This document shows, piece after piece, positions 1 to 7,139 of a DNA stretch of 20,090 nt. The stretch is taken from contig JAOUPA010000017.1 of assembly GCA_029880105.1 (NCBI GenBank), forward strand, positions 1 through 20,090, given 5' to 3'. Below the pieces are notes generated by a model, which was given only the letters and a program-made list of their open reading frames with translations, searched no databases and was not told the origin of the DNA. Source of the DNA: Gammaproteobacteria bacterium (lineage in GTDB: Bacteria > Pseudomonadota > Gammaproteobacteria > SZUA-229). The position numbers were made by a program, and so were the translations under genes. How positions within the stretch are numbered: the first letter of the stretch is position 1; each line of letters opens with the position of its first letter.

Positions 1-49
1 CAGAAAATCACTGGGGGTTCCCGAGCCATGCAACTTTGCCAACGCGCCC

Positions 50-105
50 GTTTCGACGCGCTCATCCCTGCGCGCGAAACTAAATCGGGCGTCCTGCCCG
101 ATTTA
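50..105. repeat. Two abutting hairpins of unknown nature
   Basis: Two inverted repeats lie back to back. The first pairs 50-61 with 70-80 (GTTTCG-a-CGCGC against GCGCGCGAAAC): 11 base pairs with one bulged A and an 8-base loop. The second is a perfect 10-bp stem, 81-90 against 96-105 (TAAATCGGGC / GCCCGATTTA), with a GTCCT loop. A smaller dyad (AGCTT/AAGCT) follows near 124-135. The first ~110 bases are GC-rich and then composition drops sharply. The hairpins lack the T-run of a classical terminator. The bulged stem recalls folded attC sites, but no R'/R'' core boxes are visible, so the identity stays open. Confidence 0.5.
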
Positions 106-376
106 CCCTACCAAAGTCACATAGCTTGGCAAGCTGTAACAGGGGTATAAAAAAGCAAAAAGCTGTGTAAGAATCAACCCAACTTCTTTGCCCACTTTCA
201 AAAGGATGGCACTAATGGAATACCCAAGTCGATTACAGACACCTTTGCATTTCCATTTAGATTCCCTAATTAGGAACGAAGCGCTTGTTTTCATTAAAAA
301 CAGGAATGTTATCTACCCTAAAAGTCACTTTGCAGACAGCGCTTTTAGGGGTTCTAATTGTAATTAGAGGTGACGC
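106..376. other. AT-rich non-coding stretch before the first cassette gene
   Basis: I see no convincing gene here; the only ORF (103-294, - strand) resembles nothing I know. There is an inverted repeat at 316-324/342-350 (CCCTAAAAG / CTTTTAGGG, 17-base loop) and a tight palindrome at 353-359/362-368 (TCTAATT / AATTAGA). A possible sigma70-type promoter overlaps them: TTGCAG at 330-335 and TCTAAT at 353-358, 17 bases apart. The end, TTAGAGG at 364-370, resembles the first bases of an integrated gene cassette (the next cassette starts TTAGAGC at 800), but the upstream half of an attC site is not recognisable. Confidence 0.4.
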
Positions 377-736
377 ATGAATAAAAGGGAATTAACCATT
401 TTACTTCTCATGCCAATACTTGCTGTATGCATTTCTTATTACGGTGTGTACCAAATAGATACGGTTAATAGAAACCATCAAGCCAATATAGATATCACCT
501 CAAAAATTGAAGATTTTGCAGTAAAAATTAAATCAGAAAACCCCGAACAAACACAAAGAAATCTCATTAACCATATTGAAAGTACAAATCAACTGTTAGC
601 AATGGAGTTAAACAGCGGACAACTATACATTAATGTAATACATACGCATTTTCGAGATGCAGTTATTATTTCAGCAACATGGGTTTTACTAGTTATGGCT
701 GTTTATTTCACTTCAAATAAACGTCGTGCCAAGTAA
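377..736 (+). CDS. Cassette-encoded small membrane protein, function unknown
   Basis: 119 residues. I do not recognise the family. Hydrophobic segments at about residues 7-27 and 94-112 look like two transmembrane helices. They flank a polar, probably helical stretch of ~65 residues (rich in N, Q, E, K) that would face the periplasm if both ends are cytoplasmic (basic starts MNKR and SNKRRAK). The ATG at 377 is preceded by AGAGG at 366-370, a good ribosome binding site. Codon use is strongly AT-rich compared with the genes beyond 3100. The stop at 734-736 lies two bases before the attC core at 739, the arrangement expected of an integron gene cassette. The gene is probably real; its role is unknown. 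Confidence 0.7.
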   Translation: MNKRELTILLLMPILAVCISYYGVYQIDTVNRNHQANIDITSKIEDFAVKIKSENPEQTQRNLINHIESTNQLLAMELNSGQLYINVIHTHFRDAVIISATWVLLVMAVYFTSNKRRAK

Positions 737-738
737 AC

Positions 739-805
739 CTCTAACAAATCGTTCGTGTGTGACAGGCGCAGAAAACGCGCCTGTCACACAACTCAAACGT
801 TAGAG
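739..805 (+). repeat. Integron attC recombination site
   Basis: The outer core boxes are perfect inverse matches: CTCTAAC (R'', 739-745) and GTTAGAG (R', 799-805). Inside them is a perfect 14-bp stem, 756-769 against 777-790 (TGTGTGACAGGCGC and its complement), with the loop AGAAAAC. Between stem and core boxes are unequal spacer/L-box sequences, as in genuine attC sites, whose folded bottom strand is the substrate of integron integrases. Size (67 bp), conserved G|TT crossover (799|800) and position directly after a stop codon all fit. By this reading cassette 1 ends at 799 and cassette 2 begins at 800. No integrase gene is in the window. Confidence 0.9.
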
Positions 806-817
806 CCACAAAAGATC

Positions 818-1540
818 ATGGAAAAGATTTCAATAACTACAATAATTTCAAATACATTCATTATTCCATGGAATAACTTATTTTTTTATTCTCAAGTTCT
901 AGCTGTTCCTGTTTTAATTCTAACTACTGTATGGGCAATTTGGATAACCTTAGCTCCATATAGCCATATAATTTCGTATGTTGCATTTTTTGTATATTCT
1001 TCAGCATTTGCATATTTGGCAATTACTTGCCACAAATTAATTCTCACTCAAGACAAAACTGTAAAAGAATTAATATCTATAGATATAAAGCTATTTATAC
1101 GCTTCATTATTCTGGCTGCCATTATTTATATAATGAGCACAATTGTTAAATTCGCTATCATCAATATTTATGTGGGCTTTTTTGGTGAAGCCAATAATAC
1201 CGACTCAGCTATAGAAATAGCTGAATATGTAGCATACTTACCATCTATGTATGTAATAGGCCGGTTTTGCATCGTCTTCCCAGCTATCGCTCTTGGCTAT
1301 AAACCAACTCTAAAGTGGGCATGGAAAGCAACCAGACAAAATCATCTTCAAATTCTATTTATTGTTGCTTTATTTCCCTGGGCATTAGAGATTATTATCT
1401 ATTCTTTATACAGAGAAAATGCTACATTAATCGAGCAAAGCTTACTCACCTTTCTCACTTATATCAGTGCAATTCTAGGTGTTTTTGCAATTTCATTAAC
1501 ATACAAAGCGCTTTATTTAATTGAACAAAAAAAACTCTAA
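818..1540 (+). CDS. Cassette-encoded polytopic membrane protein, function unknown
   Basis: 240 residues from the ATG at 818. The frame stays open up to a GTG at 755, but that lies inside the attC site, so 818 is preferred although only a weak AAAG precedes it. About five or six hydrophobic helices are visible (roughly residues 25-45, 50-70, 90-112, 140-160, 175-197 and 205-230). A segment around residues 145-180, with RFCIVFPAIALGYKP then W-A-W-K-A-T-R, resembles the arginine/proline motif of poorly characterised YciC/DUF-type integral membrane proteins; this is a loose likeness only. The gene is very AT-rich, and its TAA stop (1538-1540) falls inside the R'' box of the following attC, a common cassette feature. 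No function can be assigned. Confidence 0.7.
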   Translation: MEKISITTIISNTFIIPWNNLFFYSQVLAVPVLILTTVWAIWITLAPYSHIISYVAFFVYSSAFAYLAITCHKLILTQDKTVKELISIDIKLFIRFIILAAIIYIMSTIVKFAIINIYVGFFGEANNTDSAIEIAEYVAYLPSMYVIGRFCIVFPAIALGYKPTLKWAWKATRQNHLQILFIVALFPWALEIIIYSLYRENATLIEQSLLTFLTYISAILGVFAISLTYKALYLIEQKKL

Positions 1541-1623
1541 CAAAACGGTCAAGTTCGTGCGCACACAAAGAAGCACACACTTGGAAGAGCAAACCGCGGC
1601 TCACACTTACCTCAGCATTAGCC
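1535..1623 (+). repeat. Degenerate integron attC site
   Basis: It begins with an intact R''-like box, CTCTAAC (1535-1541), followed by AAAACGGTCAAG, which resembles the usual left half of gammaproteobacterial attC sites. It ends with GCGGCTCACAC...CCTCAGCATTAGCC, close to the familiar right-half pattern of GCGGCTTAA, CTCA, then GCGTTAG. The R' core reads ATTAGCC (1617-1623), with the crossover G changed to A, and the internal stem is patchy: 1549-1560 pairs only in part with 1573-1584. It looks like a real attC that has decayed and may recombine poorly. Confidence 0.6.
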
Positions 1624-1667
1624 CCATATAAAAACAAAATCACACTTTCAGATAATTGAGAGAATAA

Positions 1668-3017
1668 ATGTCAACGATTGTAGACGAAATAGAAAAGCTG
1701 CCCAGACATGTGTCATTCATGGAGGCTTTTCTTTATTGGCTAAAACTTGGTTTTATCAGTTTTGGTGGGCCAGCCGGGCAGATCAGCATGATGCATCAGG
1801 AATTGGTTGAAAAACGCCGATGGATTTCTGAGCATCGCTTCTTACACGCGCTTAATTACACGATGGTTTTGCCCGGACCTGAAGCACAACAATTGGCAAC
1901 ATATATTGGCTGGTTAATGCACGGTGTATGGGGCGGTATCGCTGCTGGCGTTCTGTTTGTTCTTCCCTCTTTGTTCATCCTTATAGCATTAACGTGGGTC
2001 TATTTGGCCTATGGCGATGTTTCCGCAGTGGAAGGTATCTTGTATGGAATTAAACCTGCAGTAACCGCAATTGTTGTGTTTGCAGCTTATCGAATTGGTT
2101 CAAGGGCTTTAAAAAATAATGTGCTTCGCACCTTGGCTGTCTTGGCTTTTTTAGCTATTTTCGCCCTAAATATTCCGTTCCCTTATATTGTGCTGATGGC
2201 AGGTTTTGTCGGTTATATCGGGGCGCATTTCGCACCTGACAAATTCAAGGCTGGTGGTCATCATTCTGAGTCAGGAAAAACATTCGGTCCCGCGCTGATT
2301 GACGATGATACGCCTATTCCAGAGCATGCTAAATTCAAAGGGGCTAGAGTGCTCATGTTTGGCATGGTCGGTATTTCTATCTGGGGCGTGGTGATGTTGA
2401 TGCTCTCAATAAGCTATGGTTGGGAGGGAACACTAACTCAAATGGGCTGGTTCTTTACCAAAGCCGCACTTGTGACTTTTGGTGGAGCCTATGCAGTTTT
2501 ACCCTATGTCTATCAGGGCGGCGTAGAACATTACGCGTGGTTGAGTGGCGCTCAAATGATTGATGGTTTGGCTTTAGGTGAAACTACACCAGGCCCGCTG
2601 ATTATGGTTGTTGCATTTGTTGGTTTCGTCGGTGGTTGGACAAAAGAAATATTTGGCCCTGAAATGTTGGCATTGGCGGGTGCGGCAGGGGCGGGTATTG
2701 CAACCTTGTTTACTTTTTTGCCCTCCTTCCTGTTTATATTGCTGGGTGGTCCCGCAGTAGAAGCAACAAGACACGACATTAAATTCACTGCACCTTTAAC
2801 AGGTATCACTGCGGCTGTTGTTGGGGTCGTTCTCAATCTGGCTGTCTTTTTCGCCTATCATGTGCTGTGGCCCCAGGGTTTTGAAGCAAAATTTGAATGG
2901 TTTTCCCTACTCATTGGCATCGCGGCCTTTGTTGCCCTTTTCAAATACAAGATTGGCATTGTGCCAGTTATAGGTGGATGTGCTGCAATGGGTCTGGGTT
3001 ATTCTCTGTTTCTGTAG
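1668..3017 (+). CDS. chrA: Chromate transporter, two-domain ChrA (CHR family)
   Basis: 449 residues, the usual length of long-chain CHR proteins that export chromate across the inner membrane, driven by the proton motive force. The N-terminal CHR domain shows the signature FGGPAGQISMMHQELVEKRR (about residues 32-51) and PGPEAQQLATYIGW (69-82). The C-terminal domain repeats it as FGGAYAVLPYVYQGGVE (about 270-286) and GETTPGPLIMVVAFVGFVGGW (about 304-324). A hydrophilic linker near residues 190-220 separates the halves. The ATG at 1668 has GAGAG upstream. The gene follows a decayed attC and precedes an attC-like relic (3030-3094), so it may be a gene cassette, although it is less AT-rich than its left neighbours. 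Substrate is inferred from family; no chrB regulator is nearby. Confidence 0.93.
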   Translation: MSTIVDEIEKLPRHVSFMEAFLYWLKLGFISFGGPAGQISMMHQELVEKRRWISEHRFLHALNYTMVLPGPEAQQLATYIGWLMHGVWGGIAAGVLFVLPSLFILIALTWVYLAYGDVSAVEGILYGIKPAVTAIVVFAAYRIGSRALKNNVLRTLAVLAFLAIFALNIPFPYIVLMAGFVGYIGAHFAPDKFKAGGHHSESGKTFGPALIDDDTPIPEHAKFKGARVLMFGMVGISIWGVVMLMLSISYGWEGTLTQMGWFFTKAALVTFGGAYAVLPYVYQGGVEHYAWLSGAQMIDGLALGETTPGPLIMVVAFVGFVGGWTKEIFGPEMLALAGAAGAGIATLFTFLPSFLFILLGGPAVEATRHDIKFTAPLTGITAAVVGVVLNLAVFFAYHVLWPQGFEAKFEWFSLLIGIAAFVALFKYKIGIVPVIGGCAAMGLGYSLFL

Positions 3018-3029
3018 GTGAAAATCAAT

Positions 3030-3094
3030 GTGCTAACAAGCATATGCACTCGGACATCAACAAGCGTTTTTTGGCATGTTGTTTGGGGCAGCAC
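3030..3094 (+). repeat. Decayed attC-like site after chrA
   Basis: GTGCTAAC at 3030-3037 followed by AAGCATATGCACTCGGAC matches the left half of a common genomic attC type (TAACAAGC, GCATGCAC, TCGGAC). The right end, GGGGC then AGCAC (3085-3094), could be a GGGCGTTAGCAC end that has lost GTT; GTGCT (3030-3034) still complements AGCAC (3090-3094). The inner stem is weak (CAACA 3058-3062 / TGTTG 3077-3081). I recalled the attC type from memory and could not align it. If right, chrA is a third cassette and the array ends here. Confidence 0.4.
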
Positions 3095-3147
3095 TTTTCA
3101 CAAAACACATCTATGGATTAATCACATAGAAAAAACATTTTCATTTT

Positions 3148-4635
3148 CTAGACTGTAACCGACATACCCATCATTGGCCAGATAATTCCAATGGCCAGTG
3201 CTACAACTGCCATCAGCACAATGCTGGCAGGAATACCCGCCATAAAGAACTGCCCGGTAGTAAACTGTTTTGAGTCATAGGCAATGGCATTTGGCGCAGC
3301 ACCCACCAGTAATAGAAATGGGCAGGCTGAGACGATCAGCGCTGAGTACAGTACAACATCAGGCGCAACATCCAGGTAAGGCGCGATAACCAATGCAACT
3401 GGTAATGAAATCGCAATGGCCGCTACGTTCATAATAAAGTTGGTCATCACCATAACAAAGAAGGAAATACCCAGAACGAATACAAACCAGTTGGCCTCCT
3501 TAAACATCGCCAGCCAGTTTATCGCCAGCCACTTAGCAGCACCGGTTTCCCACAGACAGAAACCAATGCTCATGGCACCGGCAAATAGCAGCACAATATT
3601 CCAGGGGATTTTTTCCAGGTCATCAATACTCAGGATCTTGAACATGAAGAAGGTAATAGTGGAAAGCAATACCACCGATGTCTTATCAATAAACTCCATC
3701 TCGGGGATGAATGACTTCAACGATAATGTGATGATCACCGCAAGCACGACAAGACCTACAAAATATTCGTCGCGGGTGATTGGTCCAGCTTCTTCATACA
3801 GGCGCCTGGCTTTTTCGCGTAGACCGGGAATTTCTGTTTTCTCAGGCTTGAACAATATCATCATCATTCCCCAGCAAAGAAATACCATCAACCAGCCGAT
3901 AGGAAACATGTAATAACTGAGCTCAAAAAATGAAATATTACGTTCGACTATATCGTTAAAGAAACCAATGGCCACCGCACCACGTGCCGCACCCAGTAGT
4001 GTAATCATACTGCCAGCACCTGCAACGAACGCCATACCAATAAACAGCCCCTTGCCAAATTTCGAGGGCTTATTGCCTTCGCCATACAGCGCGTAAATCG
4101 CCATCAAAATAGGAAACATGGTGGCCGCAACAGCAGTGTGTGCCATGAAATGTGTCAGCAATGCTGTAACTATGAAACAACCAAGATAAATCATGCTGGT
4201 CTTCTCACCGACAATGGTCAGCATTTTGTATGATACCCGCTGCGATAACCCAACCTTGGTGAAGACCATGCCGATGACCAACGAGCCGAAAATAAACAGA
4301 ACGGATGGATCCATAAAATCCTTAAACGCGACATTGGCGGGGCGTATAAGGAACAGCGCCTGAAAAACACCAATAGCGAGACTGGTCACACCGATGGGCA
4401 CGACTTCAAACACCCACCATGTACCTGCAAGCAGGAACAGTGCAATCGCCGCCTTGCCTTCGCGCGTGAGCGTAAAGCGTTCACCCAGTGGATCGACTGC
4501 ATCAGGAAGCGGGTCGGCCAAATAAAGCCAGAAGAAAAGAAAAAGCCCCAGCGAAATAAAGATGATGCGCTTGAGATCAAGCACTGGAATGCTAACGGTA
4601 AATTCAATTTTTTGATTATCTGAAGAATCTGACAT
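3148..4635 (-). CDS. DASS-family (SLC13/CitT-type) anion:sodium symporter
   Basis: 495 residues with 11-13 hydrophobic segments. The pattern is that of divalent anion:Na+ symporters, which import dicarboxylates, sulfate or related anions with sodium. Visible family marks are WWVFEVVPIGVTSLA (73-87), the two internal repeats, and VGAAPNAIAYDSKQFTTGQF (444-463) near the C-terminus. The Ser-Asn-Thr signatures that bind Na+ and substrate carboxylates are altered: the first reads MAHTA (164-168) and the second MTNFIMN (397-403). The substrate may therefore be unusual. It is the last gene of the nhaD-CBS operon, starting 9 bases after the CBS gene, which suggests co-regulation and a shared sodium economy. 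Substrate cannot be read from sequence. Confidence 0.85.
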   Translation of the reverse strand: MSDSSDNQKIEFTVSIPVLDLKRIIFISLGLFLFFWLYLADPLPDAVDPLGERFTLTREGKAAIALFLLAGTWWVFEVVPIGVTSLAIGVFQALFLIRPANVAFKDFMDPSVLFIFGSLVIGMVFTKVGLSQRVSYKMLTIVGEKTSMIYLGCFIVTALLTHFMAHTAVAATMFPILMAIYALYGEGNKPSKFGKGLFIGMAFVAGAGSMITLLGAARGAVAIGFFNDIVERNISFFELSYYMFPIGWLMVFLCWGMMMILFKPEKTEIPGLREKARRLYEEAGPITRDEYFVGLVVLAVIITLSLKSFIPEMEFIDKTSVVLLSTITFFMFKILSIDDLEKIPWNIVLLFAGAMSIGFCLWETGAAKWLAINWLAMFKEANWFVFVLGISFFVMVMTNFIMNVAAIAISLPVALVIAPYLDVAPDVVLYSALIVSACPFLLLVGAAPNAIAYDSKQFTTGQFFMAGIPASIVLMAVVALAIGIIWPMMGMSVTV

Positions 4636-4644
4636 AACTAATCT

Positions 4645-5205
4645 CTATTCCTGTCCAGGGCCCCATACTTTTTCAACATTTTTAGCCAAACACTCAAACA
4701 GGTCGACCAGACGAATCACACCAACGACGTGATCATCTTCTACCACGGGCAGAATCAATAAATCTTTGACCAACATGAGATAAAGGCATTTCGAGACCGG
4801 GTCATCGAGCGATACCTGGTCCTCAATCAAAGTCATATACTCACTCACGGGTTTTTTAGCTTCATCCTGTAGATGTTCGACTGAAAAACCTTCCTGCCAA
4901 AGCAACGAGAGCGCAGTCAGATCCTGACCCAGGCCTTCCATATTAAAAGGTTGATTGCCTTTTATATTGGGTTGTTTTTTATGTAGATAATTTGGACCAA
5001 CGGCACGAATCAAATCCCTTATCGACAAATACCCCTTGAGCTTCTCGCCCGCTTCATCCAGCACCAATATGCTTCGGTACTTGTGCTGCCCTTCCAGGTC
5101 TTTGTGCATCATATAAAAGGCGTTACCAATGGGGGCATCTGCCGAAATATTTGGATAATCCGCAATTTTTACGAAAATATCTTTTACCTGATGATTTTCA
5201 ATCAT
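4645..5205 (-). CDS. Stand-alone CBS-pair protein
   Basis: 186 residues, soluble, made of two CBS motifs: roughly 6-62 (from VKDIFVKIADYP to YLSIRDLIRAV) and 116-178 (from VSEYMTL to GVIRLVDLFECLA), joined by a Q/N/L-rich linker. CBS pairs usually bind AMP, ATP or related nucleotides and regulate a partner. The ATG at 5205 is chosen because AGGAGG lies just upstream (5215-5220) and homology starts there; the frame is open further upstream but overlaps nhaD. The gene starts 5 bases after the nhaD stop and ends 9 bases before the DASS gene, so its likely partners are these two transporters. That partnership is inferred from position only. Confidence 0.85.
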   Translation of the reverse strand: MIENHQVKDIFVKIADYPNISADAPIGNAFYMMHKDLEGQHKYRSILVLDEAGEKLKGYLSIRDLIRAVGPNYLHKKQPNIKGNQPFNMEGLGQDLTALSLLWQEGFSVEHLQDEAKKPVSEYMTLIEDQVSLDDPVSKCLYLMLVKDLLILPVVEDDHVVGVIRLVDLFECLAKNVEKVWGPGQE

Positions 5206-5210
5206 GGTTT

Positions 5211-6695
5211 TTAGCCTCCTGTAACCGACATCTGAAATGTATCGGCGTTTATCCAGAGATGGACCATTATGCTTGCCGCATAACCGAGCATGATGACAGG
5301 CGTCCATTTGAGATGAACAAAAAAGGTATAGATACCGCGCGCCTGCCCCATCAGCGCAACACCGGCAGCCGAACCGATGGACAACATGCTACCACCAACA
5401 CCTGCGGTTAAGGTCACCAGCAGCCATTCGCCGAGTGGCATGTCGGGTTGCATTGCTAGTACCGCGAACATCACTGGAATGTTATCAATAACAGCAGATA
5501 AAAAACCCACGACAATATTTGCATTGGTTGCACCAAGGTCCACATAGATGTGCTGGGAAAGTAGCGATAGATAACCAATAAAACTAAGGCCGCCGACACA
5601 CAGTACAATACCGTAAAAGAACAACAACGTATCCCACTCAGCACGAGCGAGTCGACCATAAACATCGAAGGCGGGACGTGCTTTTGTACCTGATGGAACA
5701 ACATCACCGACACGACCATAATCTTCTGTATCTTGCGGTGTTTCAATATGCGTTCTTCTCAGGTAATAACCATAGAACTGAAGATAGGCAAGGCCTGTCA
5801 TCATACCCAGCATCGGCGGCATATGTAAAAAGTTATGGAAGCCTACTGCGGTAGCAATAGTGCAAGCAAACAGAACCAGTATCACGTAAGCACCACGGCG
5901 CAGTTCTATTTTGCCATTAATCGGTTCAGGTATATCCTGAGGAACGAAGAAGTGCATCAATGCCGCTGGCACAACAAAATTTACCAGTGAAGGAACAAAT
6001 AATAATAAGAAGGTCTGAAATTCAACTAGTCCCTTCTGCCAGACCATCAACGTGGTGATATCACCAAAGGGACTAAACGCACCACCTGAATTGGCTGCAA
6101 CTACAATATTGATACAGGCCAGGCTAACAAACTTCGCATTATCCTTGCCCACTGCCAGAACCACAGCCGACATGACCAGTGCAGTTGTCAGGTTATCAAT
6201 TACTGGCGACAGAATAAATGCCAGGCCACCGGTAATCCAGAACAGTAAACGATAACTGTAGCCCTTATGTACTAGCCATGAGCGCAGCGCCATGAATATC
6301 TGACGCTCGTCCATGGCATTTACATAAGTCATCGCTACCAGAAGAAACAGAAAAAGTTCGGCAAACTCGAGCAGATTGTGACGAAAGGCATCAATAACAA
6401 CGTCATTCACGCCCATACTGCTGTACTGATAGGCAATCAATGCCCAGATGATACCTGCAGACAATATCACTGGTTTAGATTTTCGTAGCTGGGTGCATTC
6501 CTCACACATCACCATGGCATAAGCCAGTATTACCAGAGTAAGCGAGAAAAGCCCTATAGGGTGCTCAGTCAAATCAACCCAGTTAGTAGCACCCCCACTA
6601 TTTGCCGACATCGCAAAAACCGGTAATGCAAGACTCAAAAATATCAAAGTGTAAAATGTATAACCTAAAACATTTTTGTTCTTATTATTAATCAC
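5211..6695 (-). CDS. nhaD: NhaD-type Na+/H+ antiporter
   Basis: 494 residues from a GTG at 6695, which has GGTGGG upstream; a TTG at 6719 would add 8 residues. The protein has a cleavable-looking N-terminal hydrophobic segment (about 10-28) and some 11-12 further helices. NhaD/IT-superfamily marks occur twice, as expected of the inverted repeat: SPVIDNLTTALVMS (163-176) with SGGAFSPFGDITTLMVW (203-219), and SAVIDNIPVMFAVLAM with GGSMLSIGSAAGVALMGQ in the C-terminal half. The family exchanges internal Na+ (or Li+) for H+ in the inner membrane and is typical of halophilic and marine bacteria. It heads an operon with a CBS protein and a DASS symporter. Confidence 0.92.
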   Translation of the reverse strand: MINNKNKNVLGYTFYTLIFLSLALPVFAMSANSGGATNWVDLTEHPIGLFSLTLVILAYAMVMCEECTQLRKSKPVILSAGIIWALIAYQYSSMGVNDVVIDAFRHNLLEFAELFLFLLVAMTYVNAMDERQIFMALRSWLVHKGYSYRLLFWITGGLAFILSPVIDNLTTALVMSAVVLAVGKDNAKFVSLACINIVVAANSGGAFSPFGDITTLMVWQKGLVEFQTFLLLFVPSLVNFVVPAALMHFFVPQDIPEPINGKIELRRGAYVILVLFACTIATAVGFHNFLHMPPMLGMMTGLAYLQFYGYYLRRTHIETPQDTEDYGRVGDVVPSGTKARPAFDVYGRLARAEWDTLLFFYGIVLCVGGLSFIGYLSLLSQHIYVDLGATNANIVVGFLSAVIDNIPVMFAVLAMQPDMPLGEWLLVTLTAGVGGSMLSIGSAAGVALMGQARGIYTFFVHLKWTPVIMLGYAASIMVHLWINADTFQMSVTGG

Positions 6696-6719
6696 TATCC
6701 GCCCACCCTGTACAGTCAA

Positions 6720-6950
6720 CGCGATTACATTTATCCCTATACTACCCTATAATCATTTAACGAAACACATCCCATGTTTCGCCGTTAAGAATTACATCCT
6801 GTAACCCACCTTTCAGGCCAGATAAAAAATATCTGTTCAATTTTATTCCTGACCAAATTAGTCTAGTAAACATTCCTTTGTCATAAGTCGTAACAACACG
6901 TGACAGACACCAGCAAAATAGGTAGTAGTCTTCATTGCCCAACTGTTAAC
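6720..6950. other. Intergenic region upstream of nhaD, no gene seen
   Basis: AT-rich sequence between nhaD and the GGDEF remnant. A 61-codon reading frame on the - strand (6757-6942) has no family resemblance and no ribosome binding site, and I do not accept it. The nhaD promoter should lie here, but no strong -35/-10 pair stands out. Confidence 0.4.
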
Positions 6951-7061
6951 ACCTGCAGGACTGACGAGTTGACAGTCGAGAGGCTGTCCGAGGCAGCAGA
7001 CAAGATGCTCTACCAGGCCAAAGAATCAGGCCGTAACACGACACGAGCCATTGAGATATGA
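6951..7061 (+). pseudogene. C-terminal remnant of a GGDEF diguanylate cyclase
   Basis: Translated on the + strand in the frame ending with TGA at 7059-7061, the last ~30 codons read DELTVERLSEAADKMLYQAK then ESGRNTTRAIEI. This is the end of a GGDEF domain (alanine-aspartate, LY.AK and GRN signature), which makes cyclic di-GMP from GTP. The catalytic GGDEF motif and everything upstream are missing: before about 6960 the frame no longer looks like the domain and there is no start. It is therefore a relic of a deleted gene, not a working cyclase. It marks a past rearrangement between nhaD and the efflux operon. Confidence 0.85.
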
Positions 7062-7096
7062 ATGGTGTTAGCTGGAAAAAAGAGACAAGTGCAGTG

Positions 7097-7124
7097 GGCA
7101 TGATTACGCTACGCTAATCACGCC
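7097..7124. repeat. Short palindromic intergenic element
   Basis: GGC-a-TGATTA at 7097-7106 pairs with TAATCA-c-GCC at 7115-7123 around the centre CGCTACGC: nine pairs with one A/C mismatch. The form resembles short intergenic palindromes with a GCGTAGCG-type centre that are scattered in many proteobacterial genomes. It lies just downstream of the adaptor gene stop and could also help end that transcript, though no U-run follows. Confidence 0.45.
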
Positions 7125-7139
7125 TACCTCAACAAATCA

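Noticed and set aside
103..294. 63-codon reading frame on the - strand
   Set aside because: No family resemblance, no ribosome binding site, and its start lies in the AT-rich leader before the first cassette gene.
755..817. Upstream extension of the second cassette gene to a GTG
   Set aside because: These codons lie inside the attC stem and give an Arg/Lys-rich tail unlike a membrane protein start; ATG 818 is better.
2552..2836. 94-codon reading frame antisense to chrA
   Set aside because: Shadow of the strongly conserved chrA reading frame.
1..3100. Integron integrase or CRISPR array
   Set aside because: No tyrosine-recombinase reading frame on either strand and no regularly spaced direct repeats; the repeats seen are inverted attC-type sites.
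6757..6942. 61-codon reading frame on the - strand
   Set aside because: No ribosome binding site and no recognisable sequence; lies in the nhaD upstream region.
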